A DNA stretch of 64,000 nucleotides, from assembly GCA_902579215.1 (NCBI GenBank), contig CACHGH010000005.1, forward strand, positions 1-64,000, in the 5' to 3' direction. Made by a program: the position numbers and the translations under genes. This DNA is from an uncultured Pelagibacteraceae bacterium (GTDB taxonomy: Bacteria > Pseudomonadota > Alphaproteobacteria > Pelagibacterales > Pelagibacteraceae). This document shows positions 61,597 to 64,000 of the stretch, in pieces; the stretch's first letter is position 1; each line of letters starts with the position of its first letter. The notes beneath the pieces were generated by a model, which did not search any database, was not told the DNA's origin, and saw only the letters and a list, made by a program, of their open reading frames with translations.

Positions 61597-62322
61597 ATGA
61601 AAAAATTTAAAATTTATATAGCTTCATTATTGTTTGTTTTTGCTAGCTCTCTACCAGCTAATGCAATCGAGATGCCGACTATTGATGTCGATGGCTTAGC
61701 AATGGGTGTTACAGTAACAGCAGGTGCTTACAGAGCTTCAGGTTCTGAAACTGAAGGTACTACAGCTGGAACTAAAGAGAAAAGTTCTGACGAAGTTGTA
61801 ATGGGTGTAGGTTATCCATCAATTTTCGTTGAATACTCTATTGAGGCAGCAGCGGGTCTAACTCTAGGTATTGACTATGTTCCTGATACTTTATCAACAG
61901 AGGCAACTTCTAGAAAAGACTGTAACTCAGCTTCATACAACGAAGCAGGTACAGGTACTGACTCAGGTCTATGTACTCAAACAAACACAATTGATGCTGA
62001 TTTTGAAGACTTAATCACTGTATACGTTTCAATGCCAATCCCAGGAACAAATGCGTTCGTTAAGGCTGGTATGAAAACTGTAGATGTAATAACTAATGAA
62101 AGTTTAGATACTGGATCTGCATACAACGATACAGACCTAGACGGTGTTATGGTTGGTTTTGGTTGGACAGCTGAAGTAGGCGAAGGCGTATTTATAAGAG
62201 CCGCTGCAGACTACACAGACTTTGATGACTTGTCATTAACGTCAACAACTAACACTGATAACAAAGTTGAAGCTAGCTTAGAAGGTGTTTCTGCTAGTCT
62301 TTCAATTGGTAAATCGTTCTAA
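61597..62322 (+). CDS. Secreted, probably outer-membrane beta-barrel protein
   Basis: Two ATGs are close together; I prefer 61597 because AGGA lies 5 bp upstream. The 241-residue protein has a clean signal peptide (ANA-IE after residue 23) and then alternating polar/hydrophobic strands rich in Gly, Thr, Ser and Ala, ending in SIGKSF with a terminal Phe, the usual BAM recognition end. Two cysteines about 20 residues apart (near 107-127) may close an outer loop. Its base and codon use is richer in G+C than its neighbours, suggesting high expression. I do not recognise a family; a small porin is possible. Confidence 0.65.
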   Translation: MKKFKIYIASLLFVFASSLPANAIEMPTIDVDGLAMGVTVTAGAYRASGSETEGTTAGTKEKSSDEVVMGVGYPSIFVEYSIEAAAGLTLGIDYVPDTLSTEATSRKDCNSASYNEAGTGTDSGLCTQTNTIDADFEDLITVYVSMPIPGTNAFVKAGMKTVDVITNESLDTGSAYNDTDLDGVMVGFGWTAEVGEGVFIRAAADYTDFDDLSLTSTTNTDNKVEASLEGVSASLSIGKSF

Positions 62323-62350
62323 GTTAAGTTAAGTTTACAACTTATTTAAA

Positions 62351-62382
62351 AAAACCCGCTATTTTATAGCGGGTTTTTTTTT
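62351..62382 (+). terminator. Intrinsic terminator after the beta-barrel gene
   Basis: AAACCCGCTAT (62352-62362) pairs with ATAGCGGGTTT, followed by eight or more T. It ends the single-gene unit of the outer-membrane protein. No matching hairpin is seen for the adjoining genes. Confidence 0.93.
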
Positions 62383-62425
62383 GTCTGTAGATTAAATAAT
62401 TAACTTTATATAATATTTATTAATT

Positions 62426-63196
62426 ATGAAATTAGGTTTTATAGGAACAGGAAACATTGTATCAGATGTTGTTATAGGCATTTGTAAATCTAAAATTCCT
62501 TTTAAAAAAATAATTGTTTCTCCTAGAAACAAACAAAAAGCTATAAAACTAAAGAATAAATTTAAAAAAGTGATTATTGCAAAAGATAATCAAGATGTGA
62601 TTAACAAATCAGACTGGGTTTTTTTAGGAGTTTTGCCAGAAGTGGGTAAAAAAATATTGCCAAAGCTAAACTTTAAAAATAAACAAATAATTGTAAGTTT
62701 CATCTCAACCATAAATTATTTTCAATTAAAGAAAATTGTTAAAAAAAAATTGAAAATAGTGAGAGCTATCCCAATGCCACCAATAAGATTAGGAAGAGGC
62801 CCAGTTGCAATTTTTCCACCAGATAAAAAAGTTAAAAATTTTTTTAATAAAATTGGAACGACTATAGAGATTAAAAATGAAAAGTTATCTAATAATTTTT
62901 GGGCTATATCTGGAACAATGGCATCTTTTTATGAAATGGTGAAAATTTTATCTGATTGGTTGACTAAAAAAAAATTAAATAAAATTCAAGCTCAACAATA
63001 TGTTACTTCATTATATTCAGCTTTAGCTGAGCTAGCTTCAGTTAATTCAAACAAACCCTTAAAAAATCTTGTAGCTGAATCCCAAACTCCTGGAGGATTA
63101 AATTGGCAAGGTGTAAATGAACTTAGAAAATTAGGTTATTATAAATCTTTAGAAAAATCTGTTAATAATATATTGAAAAGATTAAACAAAGCATAA
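62426..63196 (+). CDS. proC: Pyrroline-5-carboxylate reductase family protein
   Basis: The 256-residue protein has a Rossmann start LGFIGTGNIVSDVVIGIC and KIVRAIPMPPIRLGRGPVAIFPP, where most ProC proteins have R-x-M-P-N-T-P. The C-terminal helical segment includes VAESQTPGGLNWQGVNELRKLG, matching the ProC V-x-S-P-G-G-T-T pattern loosely. True ProC reduces P5C to proline. The altered motifs leave room for another imino-acid or keto-acid substrate, and the neighbouring ABC genes hint at a catabolic partner. The ATPase gene follows after 4 bp. Confidence 0.75.
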   Translation: MKLGFIGTGNIVSDVVIGICKSKIPFKKIIVSPRNKQKAIKLKNKFKKVIIAKDNQDVINKSDWVFLGVLPEVGKKILPKLNFKNKQIIVSFISTINYFQLKKIVKKKLKIVRAIPMPPIRLGRGPVAIFPPDKKVKNFFNKIGTTIEIKNEKLSNNFWAISGTMASFYEMVKILSDWLTKKKLNKIQAQQYVTSLYSALAELASVNSNKPLKNLVAESQTPGGLNWQGVNELRKLGYYKSLEKSVNNILKRLNKA

Positions 63197-63200
63197 ATTC

Positions 63201-63995
63201 ATGCAGCAAGATTTAAATATTCTTCAAATAAACAATCTATCAAAATACTTTGGTGGTTTAGCTGCTGTATCTAATTGTTCGTTAAAAGTTAAGAGAGGAT
63301 CAATCACAGGCATTATTGGACCAAATGGTTCAGGAAAGACAACTTTATTTAATTTAATCGCTGGAAATTTAAAAAGTTCGAAAGGAAAAGTTTTGTTTAA
63401 TAATCAAGATATAACTGATGTTCCATCATATGAGTTGTTTTCAAAAGGATTATTAAGAACTTTTCAAATTGCTCACGAGTTTACAAATCTTACAGTTCTT
63501 GAAAATCTAATGATGGTTCCTGGAAATCAATCAGGAGAAAAACTGATAAATGCTTTAATTAAGCCCGGTCTAGTAAGAAAAGAAGAGGAAAAAGTTAGAA
63601 ATAAAGCATATGAGGTAATTGAATTTTTAAACCTAAAGCATTTAGCAAATGAATTAGCTGGAAATTTATCAGGAGGACAAAAGAAACTTTTAGAACTCGG
63701 AAGAACTATGATGGTAGATGCAAAATTAGTCTTATTAGATGAGGTTGGTGCAGGAGTTAATAGAACACTACTAAAAGATATAGGAACTTCAATTCAAAGG
63801 CTTAATAAAGAGAAAGGTTATACATTTTGTATGATTGAACATGATATGGATTTTATTAGTCGTTTATGTGACCCAGTAATTGTAATGGCAGAAGGATCAG
63901 TTTTATTTGAAGGAACTTCTGATGAAGTTAAAAAAAATGAAAAAGTTATTGAAAGTTACTTGGGACGTGGATCAAAAATTAAAGGAGTAAGCTAG
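63201..63995 (+). CDS. ABC transporter ATPase (LivG type), second system
   Basis: A 264-residue ATPase with NLSKYFGGLAAVSNCSLKVKRGSITGIIGPNGSGKTT (Walker A), LLRTFQIAHEFTNLTVLENLMMVPG, signature LSGGQKKLLELGRTMM, Walker B LVLLDEVGAGVNR (Glu then Val in place of the common Pro), VIEHDMDF and a LivG tail KVIESYLGRG. It is distinct in sequence from the LivG at 59879. Its TAG overlaps a GTG at 63995, the probable start of the next gene of this operon, which is cut by the window. Confidence 0.92.
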   Translation: MQQDLNILQINNLSKYFGGLAAVSNCSLKVKRGSITGIIGPNGSGKTTLFNLIAGNLKSSKGKVLFNNQDITDVPSYELFSKGLLRTFQIAHEFTNLTVLENLMMVPGNQSGEKLINALIKPGLVRKEEEKVRNKAYEVIEFLNLKHLANELAGNLSGGQKKLLELGRTMMVDAKLVLLDEVGAGVNRTLLKDIGTSIQRLNKEKGYTFCMIEHDMDFISRLCDPVIVMAEGSVLFEGTSDEVKKNEKVIESYLGRGSKIKGVS

Positions 63996-64000
63996 TGGCA

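Overview
The window is strongly A+T-rich, gene-dense chromosomal DNA from an alphaproteobacterium, most likely of the SAR11 clade (Candidatus Pelagibacter and relatives). The grounds are the very short or overlapping gene junctions, the Lys/Asn/Ile-rich proteins, a circularly permuted two-piece tmRNA of the alphaproteobacterial kind, ThyX as the thymidylate synthase seen here, and many periplasmic-binding-protein ABC genes. The assignment is an inference from style and gene content; no database search was possible.

Layout. 1-828: the 3' end of an O-antigen ligase/polymerase-like membrane protein, cut by the window edge. 854-930: a CAT-anticodon tRNA. 937-3148: mlaC and mlaA (reverse) and a zinc amidase (forward). 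About 3197-3550: RNase P RNA, with its own promoter. 3724-23055: a large forward division and cell-wall (dcw) cluster, mraZ-ftsZ-rsmH-ftsL-ftsI-murEF-mraY-murD-ftsW-murG-murC-murB-ddl-ftsQ-ftsA-lpxC-bamD, followed by ligA. Upstream of mraZ is a sigma70-like promoter overlapped by three CCCA repeats at exact 10-bp spacing, the pattern of a MraZ operator. Two architectural oddities stand out: ftsZ lies second in the cluster rather than after ftsA, and MurE and MurF are one 950-residue polypeptide.

25077-36925: housekeeping genes on both strands (pepP-type peptidase, uvrD-type helicase, AsmA-like protein, fumC, a MazG/PRA-PH-like protein, thyX, a Mrp/ApbC ATPase). In their midst is a permuted tmRNA on the reverse strand, flanked by two SAM methyltransferases and followed by a multi-pass membrane protein. 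36977-41458: hflK-hflC-DUF2065-degP-like protease-miaA. 41508-52029: ilvB-ilvH-ilvC-leuA, then directly mreB-mreC-mreD-mrdA-mrdB for the rod-shape elongasome. 52056-56566: D-amino-acid dehydrogenase, EamA exporter, D-2-hydroxyacid dehydrogenase, msrB, glutaredoxin (reverse) and a LysE/RhtB exporter.

56640-61404: a complete branched-chain/amide-type ABC importer (binding protein, two permeases, two ATPases) with an intrinsic terminator right after the binding-protein gene. 61597-62322: a small secreted, probably outer-membrane beta-barrel protein with its own terminator. 62426-63995: a ProC-family reductase and a second LivG-type ATPase whose partners lie beyond the right edge.

Most of the window is conserved core genome: wall precursor synthesis, septation, elongation, branched-chain amino-acid synthesis and nutrient uptake. 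I found no CRISPR array, insertion sequence, prophage or toxin-antitoxin cassette, and no convincing new multi-gene system. The most interesting signals are the MraZ-box/promoter overlap, the moved ftsZ, the MurE-MurF fusion, the tmRNA with a non-canonical T-loop, and several dyad operators placed against start codons.
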